From NCBI RefSeq assembly GCF_965208555.1, contig NZ_OZ242342.1, positions 2,666,001-2,730,000 of the forward strand: 64,000 nucleotides of DNA, written 5' to 3'. A program made the translations under genes and the position numbers. The stretch comes from Poriferisodalis sp965208555. GTDB lineage: Bacteria > Actinomycetota > Acidimicrobiia > Acidimicrobiales > Poriferisodalaceae. This document shows positions 42,476 to 50,135 of the stretch, in pieces (position 1 is the first letter of the stretch; every line of letters starts with the position of its first letter). The notes beneath the pieces were generated by a model that saw nothing but the letters and a program-made list of their open reading frames with translations, was not told the origin of the DNA and did no database searches.

Positions 42476-43759
42476 CTACTCAGCGCGCTGCGTGCCGACC
42501 TTCAGCTCGCGGAAGGGGCTCGTCGTGTCGATGCCGGGCTCCTTGGGCAGCCCCAGCACCCGCTCGCCCACGATGTTGCGCATCACCTCATCCGAGCCGC
42601 CGGCGATCCGCATGGCTGGGAAGCCCAGCACATAGCCGGCCCACGAGAAGGTTCCCCATTCGCCCGAGTCGACGACCAGCTTGGGGCCGATGGTGTCGGC
42701 CACGAACTCGCAGGTGGCGTTCATCTGGCGAATCAGGCCCATCTTCGACAGCGACATCTCGGGGCCCGGTGTCTTGCCGGCACGCAGCGCGTCCATCGTG
42801 CGCTGATTCGACCAGCCCAGCACCTTGCCGTGGGTGTAGATCTCAGCGAGCTTCTGGCGAGCCAGCGCATCGCCTGACATCCCGTAGTGGTTGGCCATGG
42901 CGGCCAGCTTGGTGAAGCTGCCGCCGCCGGTGCCGCCGCCCGAGCCGCCGCCGATCGCCGCCCGCTCGTTCATCAGCGTGGTCAGCGCCACGCCCCAGCC
43001 CTGGTTCACCTCGCCGAGGCGGTGCGAGTCGGGCACGCGCACGTCGGTGAAGTACACCTCGTTGAAGTTGGCCCCGCCGGTCATCTGTCGCAGCGGGCGC
43101 ACGTCCACGCCGGGTAAATTCATGTCCACGAGAAAGCCGGTGAGGCCCTGGTGCTTGGGCAGGTCGAAGTCGGACCGGGCGATGACTTCGCCGATGTCGG
43201 AGTAGTGCGCGCCCGAAGTCCACACCTTCTGCCCGTTGAGGATCCACTCCTCACCGTCGCGCTCGGCCCGCATCTGCAAGCTGGCCAGGTCGGAACCGGC
43301 GCCCGGCTCAGAGAACAGCTGGCAGCCCACGATGTCGGCCCGGTACATCTGGGGCAGCACCTCGGCGGACACTTCAGGGCTGGCGTGAGCCAGGATGGTC
43401 GGCGCCACCATGCCCAAGCCGATGCCGAAGAAGCCGCCGTCGGGCGTGTCGAACTGGCTCTCGAGCTGGCCCCAGATGCGCTCGTACTTGCGGGGCATGC
43501 CGCCGCCGCCCAATTCGGCCGGTCCGCTGATCCAGCCGAAGCCGGCGTCGTACTTGGCGGCCCGCCACTCCTTTGACGCGTCCAGCTCCCGCCGCTCGCG
43601 CTCGCGGTCGATCTCCTCGAAGAGCGCTGCGTTGTCAGGCCCCTCGCCCCACACGAACTCGCGCCGCTCGGCCTTGCGCTTGGCGTTGGCCTCCAAGAAT
43701 TCCAGCGCCTCAACGGCGAACTGTTCCTCGGTGATCTCAGCGGTGTCGGCAGCGGCCAT
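42476..43759 (-). CDS. Acyl-CoA dehydrogenase (long-N-terminus, FadE type)
   Basis: 427 aa from ATG 43759, preceded by AGGAG at good spacing; an in-frame start 22 codons upstream lacks this. Residues ~1-60 are a charged helical extension (EEQFAVEALEFLEANAKRKA). The dehydrogenase core has LFSEPGAGSDLASLQMRAER, WILNGQKVWTSGAHYSDIG and a MRIAGGSDEVMRNIVGERVLG end. Such enzymes in actinobacteria commonly act in steroid or branched-lipid degradation, sometimes as heteromers; that is inference here. The gene is divergent from the Nfu-like gene across a palindromic intergenic region. Confidence 0.91.
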   Translation of the reverse strand: MAAADTAEITEEQFAVEALEFLEANAKRKAERREFVWGEGPDNAALFEEIDRERERRELDASKEWRAAKYDAGFGWISGPAELGGGGMPRKYERIWGQLESQFDTPDGGFFGIGLGMVAPTILAHASPEVSAEVLPQMYRADIVGCQLFSEPGAGSDLASLQMRAERDGEEWILNGQKVWTSGAHYSDIGEVIARSDFDLPKHQGLTGFLVDMNLPGVDVRPLRQMTGGANFNEVYFTDVRVPDSHRLGEVNQGWGVALTTLMNERAAIGGGSGGGTGGGSFTKLAAMANHYGMSGDALARQKLAEIYTHGKVLGWSNQRTMDALRAGKTPGPEMSLSKMGLIRQMNATCEFVADTIGPKLVVDSGEWGTFSWAGYVLGFPAMRIAGGSDEVMRNIVGERVLGLPKEPGIDTTSPFRELKVGTQRAE

Positions 43760-43816
43760 GTCGGGCTCCTGTTTCGTGCAAGTAGTGGCAAATCCGGAAT
43801 GCGAGCAGCCCCAAGC

Positions 43817-43838
43817 TAGCGACATATCTCGCTACGCT
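43817..43838. promoter_or_regulatory. Palindromic operator candidate overlapping a -10 box, in a divergent intergenic region
   Basis: TAGCGA (43817-43822), spacer CATATC, TCGCTA (43829-43834) form an 18-bp palindrome. It overlaps the TACGCT -10 box (43833-43838) of the Nfu-like gene, whose ATG is at 43847. The dimensions suit a TetR-type dimer that could control both divergent genes. Confidence 0.5.
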
Positions 43839-43846
43839 CATCGGCC

Positions 43847-44137
43847 ATGGGTCAGCCCGTTCGAGTAGCAGAACGACCGTCGTCCGTCCGTGTGGGCACG
43901 GTGCAGTTCGAGACCAACCGCCCGCTGACCGGAGCGGGCCACCGCTACTACAACAGCGCCGAAGATGCCGCCAGCGCCGAGGACCCGGCCGATCTGCTGG
44001 CGTGGCGCCTGTTCCAGCGGGGCGGTGTCGACCACATTCACGTGTACGGCAACGTGGCCACCATCGACCTCTCCCGGGGCCACACCTCCGACGGCATCGC
44101 CGAACTCATCGAAGAGCTGTTCGCCCACTATCGGTAG
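43847..44137 (+). CDS. Nfu/NifU N-terminal-domain-like small protein
   Basis: 96 aa. VGTVQFETNRPLTGAGHRYY followed by PADLLAWRLFQRGGVDHIHVYGNVATIDLSRG matches the N-terminal (Nfu_N) domain of Fe-S scaffold proteins; the short quoted pieces NRPLTG, GVDHIHVYGN and IDLSRG are the key ones. The CxxC-bearing C-terminal scaffold domain is absent, and there is no cysteine in the protein. A role as a stand-alone adaptor in Fe-S assembly is possible but unproven. Its last three codons and stop lie in the first copy of a 33-bp palindromic tandem repeat. Confidence 0.75.
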   Translation: MGQPVRVAERPSSVRVGTVQFETNRPLTGAGHRYYNSAEDAASAEDPADLLAWRLFQRGGVDHIHVYGNVATIDLSRGHTSDGIAELIEELFAHYR

Positions 44138-44196
44138 CTTGCTACCGGTAGCGACAAGCACGGTCGGTAGCTTGCTACCGATAGTGACAAGCACGG
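44131..44196 (+). repeat. 33-bp tandem repeat with internal palindrome (2 copies)
   Basis: Copies 44131-44163 and 44164-44196 differ at two positions. Each begins TCGGTAGCTTGCTACCG, in which GGTAGC/GCTACC form a hairpin, and ends GACAAGCACGG. The outer arms CTATCGGTAGC (44129-44139) and GCTACCGATAG (44174-44184) also pair, so the pair can fold as two small hairpins or one long one. It sits over the stop codon of the Nfu-like gene and ahead of the cupin promoter and could act as a terminator. Confidence 0.85.
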
Positions 44197-44229
44197 CTTG
44201 TGCGCTGTTGTGATCAGCACAACGCTGAC

Positions 44230-44241
44230 TACGGTTGCGGC
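44230..44241 (+). promoter_or_regulatory. -10 box TACGGT of a probable leaderless cupin promoter
   Basis: TACGGT at 44230-44235 ends 6 nt before the ATG at 44242. This is the same distance as in the imuA and dnaE2 promoters. Confidence 0.5.
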
Positions 44242-44508
44242 ATGACCGAAGAAGAGTTCCGTACTGAGCTTGCGGCGCGGGGTTATGGCGAGCCGCGTGA
44301 CGCCGTGTTCGAGCCTCATGCCGACGGTGAGCTCCACAGCCATGATTTCTCGGCCATGGCCATGGTGACTGATGGCGAGTTCCGGCTGGGGTTGGAAGAC
44401 GAGACCCGGGTCATGGCGGTGGGGGACTGGTGCGAGGTTTCCGCCGGCACGCTGCACAGCGAGCACGCCGGACCTGTCGGCGCCACCCTGCTGGTCGGCA
44501 CGAAGTAG
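44242..44508 (+). CDS. Small cupin-domain protein
   Basis: 88 aa from ATG 44242. It is a single conserved beta-barrel: EPHADGELHSHDFSAMAMV supplies the first cupin motif (HxH.. and Glu), and MAVGDWCEVSAGTLHSEHAG the second motif with its metal His. The metal site appears complete. Such mono-cupins can be sugar isomerases, oxygenases or ligand sensors; nothing here decides. It is monocistronic or runs into imuA, 59 bp downstream, which has its own promoter. Confidence 0.8.
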   Translation: MTEEEFRTELAARGYGEPRDAVFEPHADGELHSHDFSAMAMVTDGEFRLGLEDETRVMAVGDWCEVSAGTLHSEHAGPVGATLLVGTK

Positions 44509-44532
44509 CACCGACAACGACGATAAACAGTC

Positions 44533-44567
44533 GTTTGCGGGGACGCTTGTTCGTCTAACCTGTCGCG
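44533..44567 (+). promoter_or_regulatory. SOS-type promoter of imuA-imuB (LexA-like box plus -10, leaderless)
   Basis: GGAC-GCTT-GTTC within 44540-44553 matches the GAAC-N4-GTTC consensus at 7 of 8 positions. The -10 box TAACCT is at 44556-44561, and the ATG of imuA is at 44568, 6 nt later. The LexA-like box occupies the -35/-10 spacer. The same box type occurs twice before dnaE2 with an identical -10 to start distance. Confidence 0.65.
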
Positions 44568-45338
44568 ATGGCTGCAGAGGCAGTGGCGGCAGAGACAGTG
44601 CGCCTGAGTGACACGGCCATCGGTCGCCGCGATCGGCTGCTGCCGGTTGCCGACGAACTCGCCCCGCTGCTGACGCAGCCGGGGCTCGTCAGAGGGTCGG
44701 TGCTGGCTGCTCAGGGCCCAGGAGCACTGACCTTGGCTACCGCCTTCGCGGCGGAGGTCTCGCGTACTGGCGGGTGGGTGACTGCGGTGGGCCTGGGGCG
44801 CATGGGCATCTCAGCAGCGGCCGAGCGGGGCGCATCGCTGGACCGGTGGGCGTTCGTGGACAAACCCGGCGATGCCGCGGCCGAGGTGCTGAACGCTCTG
44901 ATCGGCAACGTCGATGTCGTCCTGCTGGCTGGGAGCGTGCGGCTGGCAGCCGCCCATAGTCGGCGCCTGCGGGCCCGCCTGCGAGAGCGCGGAACCGTGG
45001 TGATCGAGATCGCCGCATCGGGCGCATTCAGTCCAGACGTGACCCTCACGGTGGAACGTGCAGTGTGGACCGGCCTCGAGCAGGGCCATGGACGGTTGCG
45101 GGAACGGCGGGCCGAGGTGGTCGCCGTGGGCCGCGGTGCGGCGTCGCTGCCGCGACGGGCCGTCCTGTGGCTGCCTGATGCCACCGGGCGCATCATGACC
45201 GTTCGCAATGCGGTCACTCCGATTGGCACCGATCAGCCTGCCGATCTCGCCGATGCCTCCCGCACCGATGCTCCCCGCACTGATGCTGATGCGGTTGTCA
45301 CTGATGTGGTCGTCCCCCTGCTGAGTCGTGCGGGATAG
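44568..45338 (+). CDS. imuA: ImuA-type SulA/RecA-like mutasome accessory protein
   Basis: 256 aa. It is a RecA-fold relative with a degraded P-loop (SVLAAQGPGALTLATAFAAE in place of GxxGxGKT), then VTAVGLGRMGISAAAERGASL and VDVVLLAGSVRLA as the Walker-B-like strand. The C-terminal region is a strand-rich tail with an Asp/Ala/Thr-rich end. Assignment rests on size, fold pattern and the directly overlapping imuB gene. In mycobacteria ImuA' works with ImuB and DnaE2 in damage-induced mutagenesis. Expression is probably controlled by the SOS-type promoter just upstream. Confidence 0.82.
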   Translation: MAAEAVAAETVRLSDTAIGRRDRLLPVADELAPLLTQPGLVRGSVLAAQGPGALTLATAFAAEVSRTGGWVTAVGLGRMGISAAAERGASLDRWAFVDKPGDAAAEVLNALIGNVDVVLLAGSVRLAAAHSRRLRARLRERGTVVIEIAASGAFSPDVTLTVERAVWTGLEQGHGRLRERRAEVVAVGRGAASLPRRAVLWLPDATGRIMTVRNAVTPIGTDQPADLADASRTDAPRTDADAVVTDVVVPLLSRAG

Positions 45339-47109
45339 CCAAGCCGATCGAGACAGTCGGGCCGGCCGGAGCACCGCTGCCGAGTGCGGGCCGCGGATGC
45401 TGGTGGCGGAGGTCGAGCACTGGTCCGCGATCGCAGCGGGACTCGACCCGGCGAGGGCTGCAGCAGTGGTGTCTGCCGGCCGGGTCACTGCTCTCACGCC
45501 TGCCGCGGTCGCGGCGGGGGTGAAAGCGGGGATGCGTCGCCGCAGGGCCCTGTCCGAGTGCGAGACCTTGGAGCTGATCGAACGCGATTCCGATCTCGAC
45601 GCCCGCCGCTTCGCCCCCGTGGTTGCAGCGCTGGAAGACCTGACCCCGAGAGTCGAGGTGCTGGCACCTGGCTGCTGTGTCGTCGCCACTCGAGGTCCAT
45701 CGCGCTACTACGGCGGCGACGAAGCGCTGGCGATGCTGGTGCAGGACACCGTCGCCCAGGCGCTGGCTGATGCATCGGCTGGCGTACCGGCTGGTGTCTC
45801 CGTCCGTGTCGGCATCGCCGACGGTCTGTTTGCAGCCGGTTTGGCTGCGCGGACGGCACCGGCTGCGAACCCGTTGACACAGGTGATGGTGGTGCCGCCG
45901 TGCGGCAGTGCAGAGTTCCTGAGCGGGCTGTCATTGTGGACGCTGACCGAAGAGTTCTCCCTGCTGACGGGATGTGCCGCCGCCGGGACGACTGATGATC
46001 TGATCAGCATGCTGTGGCAGCTGGGCTTGCGCTGCCTGGGCGACCTTGCTGCACTGCCTGCGGGCGATCTCGTCGGCAGGTTCGGCAGGCAAGGCGAATG
46101 GATGCACGCACTGGCCAGCGGGCGCGATCCTCGCCTGAGCCAGCCTGCCGCCGCTCAGCCTGATCTCAGCGTTGCGACCGAGATCGACCCGCCCGCGGAC
46201 CGGCTCGACATGGTGGCCTTTGCTGCAAAGTCTCTGGCAGATCAGCTCGACGCCCAGTTGGCCCGGGAGGGTCAGGCACTGGTGTGCGTGGAGATCAGTG
46301 CCGAGACCGAGCACGGCGAGACCAGCAGCGGACGGTGGCGTCATGGGTTCCGTTTCAGCCCGCCCGATGTAGTCGATCGTGTGCGCTGGCAGCTCGACGG
46401 CTGGCGCAGTGCCAAGGGCCGGAACAGTCCCACCGGCGGTATCTCGTTCGTCCGGTTGCGGGTTGTCGAGACGTTTCCCGATGAAGGACGCCAGCTCGGC
46501 TTCTGGGGCGGCCAGTCCGAGACCGATGAGCGGGCCGAGCGAGCGCTGCAGCGAGTTCAGGCTTTGGTCGGGTTCGACGGGGTCACCGTGGGCCGGCTGG
46601 GCTCCGGCCGCCGCTTCGCCGATCTCGAGCAGCGCCTTCCGTTCGGCACAGCCGGTCCTCGTGGGACCGGCGCATCAGACCCAGCCGGTCCTCGTGGGAC
46701 CGGCGCATCAGACCCAGCCGGTCCTCGTGGGACCGGCGCATTAGACCCAGCCGGTCCTCGTGGGACCGGCGCATCAGACCCAGCTCCGTGGCCGGGACGG
46801 CTCGGCGTGCCGGCCCCCGCCGAGGTGCTGGCTGAGCCCGAGCCGCTCGTGGTGCTCGATGCGAACGACGAGCCGGTGGGCGTGAGCGGCAGGGCACAGC
46901 TCAACGCCGTTCCGGCCCTGCTGCGCTGGCCCGACGGGCGCTCTCGCCGCATCACGGCGTGGGCAGGGCCGTGGCCGTTGGACGAGCGCTGGTGGGATCC
47001 CGCCAAGCGTCGTCGCCAAGCCCGGCTCCAGCTGGTGCTCGATGACGGCACTGCCCATCTCTGCGCTGTCGAGCGAGGTCGCTGGCAGCGCGAAGCCACC
47101 TACGACTGA
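45328..47109 (+). CDS. imuB: ImuB, Y-family polymerase-like mutasome hub protein
   Basis: 593 aa, GTG start overlapping imuA by 11 bp. The Y-family fold is recognisable but the catalytic acidic residues are missing: the first strand reads MLVAEVEHWS, without the polymerase Asp. DDLISMLWQLGLRCLGDLAALP is the helix-hairpin-helix region, and the little-finger part follows. EQRLPFG at residues 434-440 is a beta-clamp-binding motif. Four copies of an 11-residue repeat follow immediately, then a C-terminal domain containing WPLDERWWDPAKRRRQ typical of actinobacterial ImuB. It scaffolds DnaE2 on the sliding clamp rather than synthesising DNA. Confidence 0.9.
   Translation: MRDSQADRDSRAGRSTAAECGPRMLVAEVEHWSAIAAGLDPARAAAVVSAGRVTALTPAAVAAGVKAGMRRRRALSECETLELIERDSDLDARRFAPVVAALEDLTPRVEVLAPGCCVVATRGPSRYYGGDEALAMLVQDTVAQALADASAGVPAGVSVRVGIADGLFAAGLAARTAPAANPLTQVMVVPPCGSAEFLSGLSLWTLTEEFSLLTGCAAAGTTDDLISMLWQLGLRCLGDLAALPAGDLVGRFGRQGEWMHALASGRDPRLSQPAAAQPDLSVATEIDPPADRLDMVAFAAKSLADQLDAQLAREGQALVCVEISAETEHGETSSGRWRHGFRFSPPDVVDRVRWQLDGWRSAKGRNSPTGGISFVRLRVVETFPDEGRQLGFWGGQSETDERAERALQRVQALVGFDGVTVGRLGSGRRFADLEQRLPFGTAGPRGTGASDPAGPRGTGASDPAGPRGTGALDPAGPRGTGASDPAPWPGRLGVPAPAEVLAEPEPLVVLDANDEPVGVSGRAQLNAVPALLRWPDGRSRRITAWAGPWPLDERWWDPAKRRRQARLQLVLDDGTAHLCAVERGRWQREATYD
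46651..46782 (+). repeat. Four in-frame 33-bp tandem repeats, each a perfect hairpin, inside imuB
   Basis: Units start at 46651, 46684, 46717 and 46750 and encode AGPRGTGASDP (the third has L for S). Each contains CCGGTCC-TCGTG-GGACCGG, a 7-bp perfect stem. Units are almost identical at DNA level, so the expansion is recent. It encodes a flexible linker right after the clamp-binding motif. Confidence 0.92.
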
Positions 47110-47116
47110 GTCCCCG

Positions 47117-48523
47117 TCAGTTGCCGTTGGTGGACCAGTGCCAGGGCTCGCTCGGCAGGTTGTACAAGCCGTAGGTCGCGGCATTGGCCTTCAGCCATCT
47201 GAACGCCGTCGAATTGCGGCTGGTGACCGATCGGCCGTTGTGCCGGAAGTCGATGGCTAGGCCGCGCTCGTGCATGGAACGCCCGGGCCGGGCCGTGGGC
47301 GGCCGGCACTGGTAGGAGGGCTTCTGCCAGATCGCCCACTCGCTGGTGCCGCAATGAGCCCGCCGCAGCGCGATCTGCGAAGCGGCACTCCGATAGCCGC
47401 CGCCGGTCAGCCGGAGGCCGTCGCGAGCAGCATGCTCGAGAAGATCCTGCACCTTGTTCGCAATCGACTCGTGGACCTGGATGCCGCCCACCCAGGTGAG
47501 CTCGGCGAGGTCGATGTTGTTGTCGGTGGGCTGCCCGGCGGTGCCTTCGCGAAGCCGGCGGGCCCGTTCCTCCGCCTCGCGTCGCTTCCGTTCCTCTTCC
47601 GCCTTGCGCCGCTTCAGTTCCGTCTCGATGCGCTTCTGCTCGGTGATGGCACTGTTGACGAGGTCTGCGGTCTTGGCGACATCGGCCGCAGCGGCATCGT
47701 TCCATTCCGCCAGCGCCGCCTGCTCGTACAGCAAGGCGTCGAGCTCGTCCTCGAGTTCCACCAGCACGATCGCCTCCTGCTCGACGGCGTCGAGCAGGTC
47801 TTCCAAGGCTCGCTCGGACTCGATGCGGCGGATATCTCGCAGTTCCTCGGCGCGCTGGAACTCGCGCAGCGCCAGTTCGGCGTCGATAGTGAGCGCTCTG
47901 AGCTGGTCAGCGGTCACGTTCAGATCGCCGAGTGCAGCGCCGATCAGCACACGGATGCGAGCGGCGTCGTAGATGTCGCCGGTGCGGACCAAGCCGTAGG
48001 AGCCCTCTACCAACGCGTCGTGGCCGATGTAGGTCTGCACGATGAGGTCGATGACCCGCAGTCCCAGCTCGTCATGCTGGGCATCGAGCGAGATCTGGCG
48101 CTGGAGCGCTGCCGCCACCGATGCCTCCGCGGCGGCCAATGCCAGCTCGGCCTGATCGAGATCGGCCCGCTGCTCGTTCGTCAGCAGCCTCAGTTGGTCG
48201 AAGGCCTCCAGCACCTCGTTGACATCGGCCTGCTGCAGGTCGACTTCCATGACTTTCGCGAGCAGTTCTGCCTGAGCCTCGTCGCGGATCCGTTTCTCCT
48301 CGGCAAGCTGGGCCTCCAGCTCCTTCTGCTGTTGTTCGAGCTGTTCCTGGCGCTTGCGCAGCTCGGCGTTGGACGGCTGCGATTGCGCCCCCGTGCCGGC
48401 GAGCGGCACGATGCTGACGACAAGAGCGAACGCGACCGCTGCTGCACCACGGCGCGCCGCGCTGCGCCGCCCACAGGTGGAGCCTGCAGTGGTGGGGCGC
48501 GATTGCCGCTGTGAACCTCGCAC
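47117..48523 (-). CDS. Secreted coiled-coil protein with C-terminal D-Ala-D-Ala carboxypeptidase (M15/VanY) domain
   Basis: 468 aa. A signal peptide (Arg-rich start, AAVAFALVVSIVPLAGTGAQS) is followed by two long coiled-coil blocks (residues ~52-160 and ~215-325, rich in Glu/Gln/Arg/Leu), much like NlpC/FtsX-EnvC-type cell-wall hydrolases. Residues ~345-468 are an M15 peptidase: GGYRSAASQIALRRAHC, SMHERGLAIDF (zinc His and Asp) and EPWHWS (catalytic Glu and third zinc ligand). It would trim peptidoglycan stem peptides outside the cell, perhaps switched by the coiled coil. It converges on imuB. Confidence 0.88.
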   Translation of the reverse strand: MRGSQRQSRPTTAGSTCGRRSAARRGAAAVAFALVVSIVPLAGTGAQSQPSNAELRKRQEQLEQQQKELEAQLAEEKRIRDEAQAELLAKVMEVDLQQADVNEVLEAFDQLRLLTNEQRADLDQAELALAAAEASVAAALQRQISLDAQHDELGLRVIDLIVQTYIGHDALVEGSYGLVRTGDIYDAARIRVLIGAALGDLNVTADQLRALTIDAELALREFQRAEELRDIRRIESERALEDLLDAVEQEAIVLVELEDELDALLYEQAALAEWNDAAAADVAKTADLVNSAITEQKRIETELKRRKAEEERKRREAEERARRLREGTAGQPTDNNIDLAELTWVGGIQVHESIANKVQDLLEHAARDGLRLTGGGYRSAASQIALRRAHCGTSEWAIWQKPSYQCRPPTARPGRSMHERGLAIDFRHNGRSVTSRNSTAFRWLKANAATYGLYNLPSEPWHWSTNGN

Positions 48524-48702
48524 CGGGCGCGTCCTTGCTGCGGCCGACCTCGAGCCGGCGCCGTCGTCTGCCTGCGGTCGCCTGTGGCCGCCGCGGGCGA
48601 CGACCGGGACCTTCGGCCCAAGGTACCGATGGCCGGTCGCCTGCGGGTGTCGCCCCAGAGATTCTCAGCCGGCTCTCAGCTTGATGGCGTCGGGCGACGC
48701 GG

Positions 48703-49554
48703 CTACTCGTCGATCACCCGGTTCTGGAGGACTCCGATGCCGGGAACTTCGAAGGAGATTTCGTCGCCCGCAATCAGCCAGCGCGGCGGGTCGTGCGACC
48801 CGCCGGTGCCTTCGGGCGATCCGGTGGCGACGACATCGCCGGGTTCGAGCGGCATCACTGCCGACAGGTAGGAGACGATCTCGGCGACCGAGAAGATCAT
48901 CTCGCTGACGCCGGCCCGCTGACGCTCCTCGCCGTTGACCCGGCAGATCACCTCCAGCGCCGCCGGGTCTGCGATCTCGTCTGCCGTCGTGATCCACGGA
49001 CCCATCGACCCGGAGCGGAAGAAGTTCTTGCCCGCCGCCACGCTGTGACGCTGCCAGTCACGCACCGATCCGTCGTTGAGGATCGTGTAGCCGCCCACGT
49101 AGTCGAGGGCTTCTGCGGCAGCAATGTGACGCCCCGCGCGGCCGATGATCACTGCCAGCTCCACCTCGTAGTCGAGTTGGACCGACACCGATGGCCGCAC
49201 CAAGTCCTCGCCGTGTGCGACGAGCGTGCCCGGAGGCTTGTTGAAATAGACCGGCTGCGCCGGGGCCTGCACCTTGCCGTCCAGCGGGTATTTCTTGTGA
49301 TAGTTCGCACCGGCGCACAGCATGCGAGCGCCGACGTCGGCAGGAACAGCGAACGCGATGTCGTCCCACCCATGGTCGGCCGCCGCCCCTGCGAACGCGG
49401 CCGGATCGGCCAAGGCGGCGGCGATCGCCTGGCCGATGGTCGCAATCGGGGCGCCGTCTACCTCGACGCCGTCAAGTCGCGCCACGCCATCGGAGGCCGC
49501 CATGCCGATGTGAGTGGAGCCCTCGCCGGCAAGGGTGTAACGCAGCAGTTTCAC
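48703..49554 (-). CDS. Fumarylacetoacetate hydrolase family protein
   Basis: 283 aa. GTG start with a TACGGT -10-like box (49568-49563, minus strand) 8 nt upstream and no ribosome site. The FAH fold is seen in LCAGANYHKKYPLDGK, PVYFNKPPGTLVAHGEDLV, YEVELAVIIGRAGRHI (metal Glu pair), NDGSVRDWQRHSVAAGKNFF (metal Asp, catalytic Lys) and DVVATGSPEGTG. Family members hydrolyse or decarboxylate beta-keto acids in aromatic degradation; no other pathway gene is next to it, so the substrate is open. It is predicted to be cytoplasmic. Confidence 0.9.
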   Translation of the reverse strand: MKLLRYTLAGEGSTHIGMAASDGVARLDGVEVDGAPIATIGQAIAAALADPAAFAGAAADHGWDDIAFAVPADVGARMLCAGANYHKKYPLDGKVQAPAQPVYFNKPPGTLVAHGEDLVRPSVSVQLDYEVELAVIIGRAGRHIAAAEALDYVGGYTILNDGSVRDWQRHSVAAGKNFFRSGSMGPWITTADEIADPAALEVICRVNGEERQRAGVSEMIFSVAEIVSYLSAVMPLEPGDVVATGSPEGTGGSHDPPRWLIAGDEISFEVPGIGVLQNRVIDE

Positions 49555-49625
49555 GGCGCGTCACCGTACTGGGCCGGCCGCCGTCCGCCCGATTCGGTCG
49601 AGGGTGCCCGCGGTGCGCGCGACGA

Positions 49626-50135
49626 TCAGTCGGTTGCCGTCCGGCGCAGCGGCTCGCCGCCCGCCGCCCGGATCGTGGTCTCGAAGCTGTCGAGGTCGTT
49701 GCCGTTCACGTGGCCCGTCCAAGGTTTGCCGACGCCCTGGTCATCGAGGGGCGGATCCACGGAAACCTCCACTCGCGGGCTGCTGGTGCGCAGCACCAGG
49801 GTGGCGTCGGTGCCGGTGTCCCATCGGGCAACGATGACCGCCCTGCGGAATCCGATGTCGGCCAGAACCAGACCGTCGCCGGTGGCTGCCAGCAGTCGTT
49901 GCACGTTGAACAGCAGCTGATGAACCACGACGGCGGCCACGATCAGCAGCCAGCCGATGCCCCAGGCGATTGCCAAAGCGGCACCGATGGCGAATGCAGC
50001 CACCCGGACGATCATGATGCGCCGGTGCGCCCGGGCCGTCTCGGCGTCGGTGACCACCACGGCGCTGCGCACGCCTGCGTGGACCTCGCCGAGCAGTTCC
50101 ACGGCCCGGGCAAAAGCCCGCTCCGAGGGCGTCAT
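49626..50135 (-). CDS. Uncharacterised two-helix membrane protein
   Basis: 169 aa. A basic cytoplasmic N-terminal part (RAHRRIMIVR) is followed by two hydrophobic segments at residues ~42-60 and ~60-80 (VRVAAFAIGAALAIAWGIG, WLLIVAAVVVHQLLF). A beta-rich soluble tail follows with VILARW-like strands. No family is recognised. Its start overlaps the stop of the upstream amidase gene by 4 bp, so it is probably translated with it. Confidence 0.65.
   Translation of the reverse strand: MTPSERAFARAVELLGEVHAGVRSAVVVTDAETARAHRRIMIVRVAAFAIGAALAIAWGIGWLLIVAAVVVHQLLFNVQRLLAATGDGLVLADIGFRRAVIVARWDTGTDATLVLRTSSPRVEVSVDPPLDDQGVGKPWTGHVNGNDLDSFETTIRAAGGEPLRRTATD

Noticed and set aside
44131..44196. Tandem 33-bp repeat considered as a phage attachment site or plasmid iteron
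   Set aside because: Only two copies, no integrase, replication or mobility gene in the neighbourhood.
46651..46782. Regular 33-bp repeats considered as a CRISPR array
   Set aside because: Units abut with no spacers, remain in frame with imuB and no cas gene is nearby.
48524..48702. 179-bp gap between the FAH and M15 peptidase genes checked for an RNA gene or riboswitch
   Set aside because: No cloverleaf, strong hairpin or conserved aptamer sequence was seen; it is likely the peptidase promoter region.
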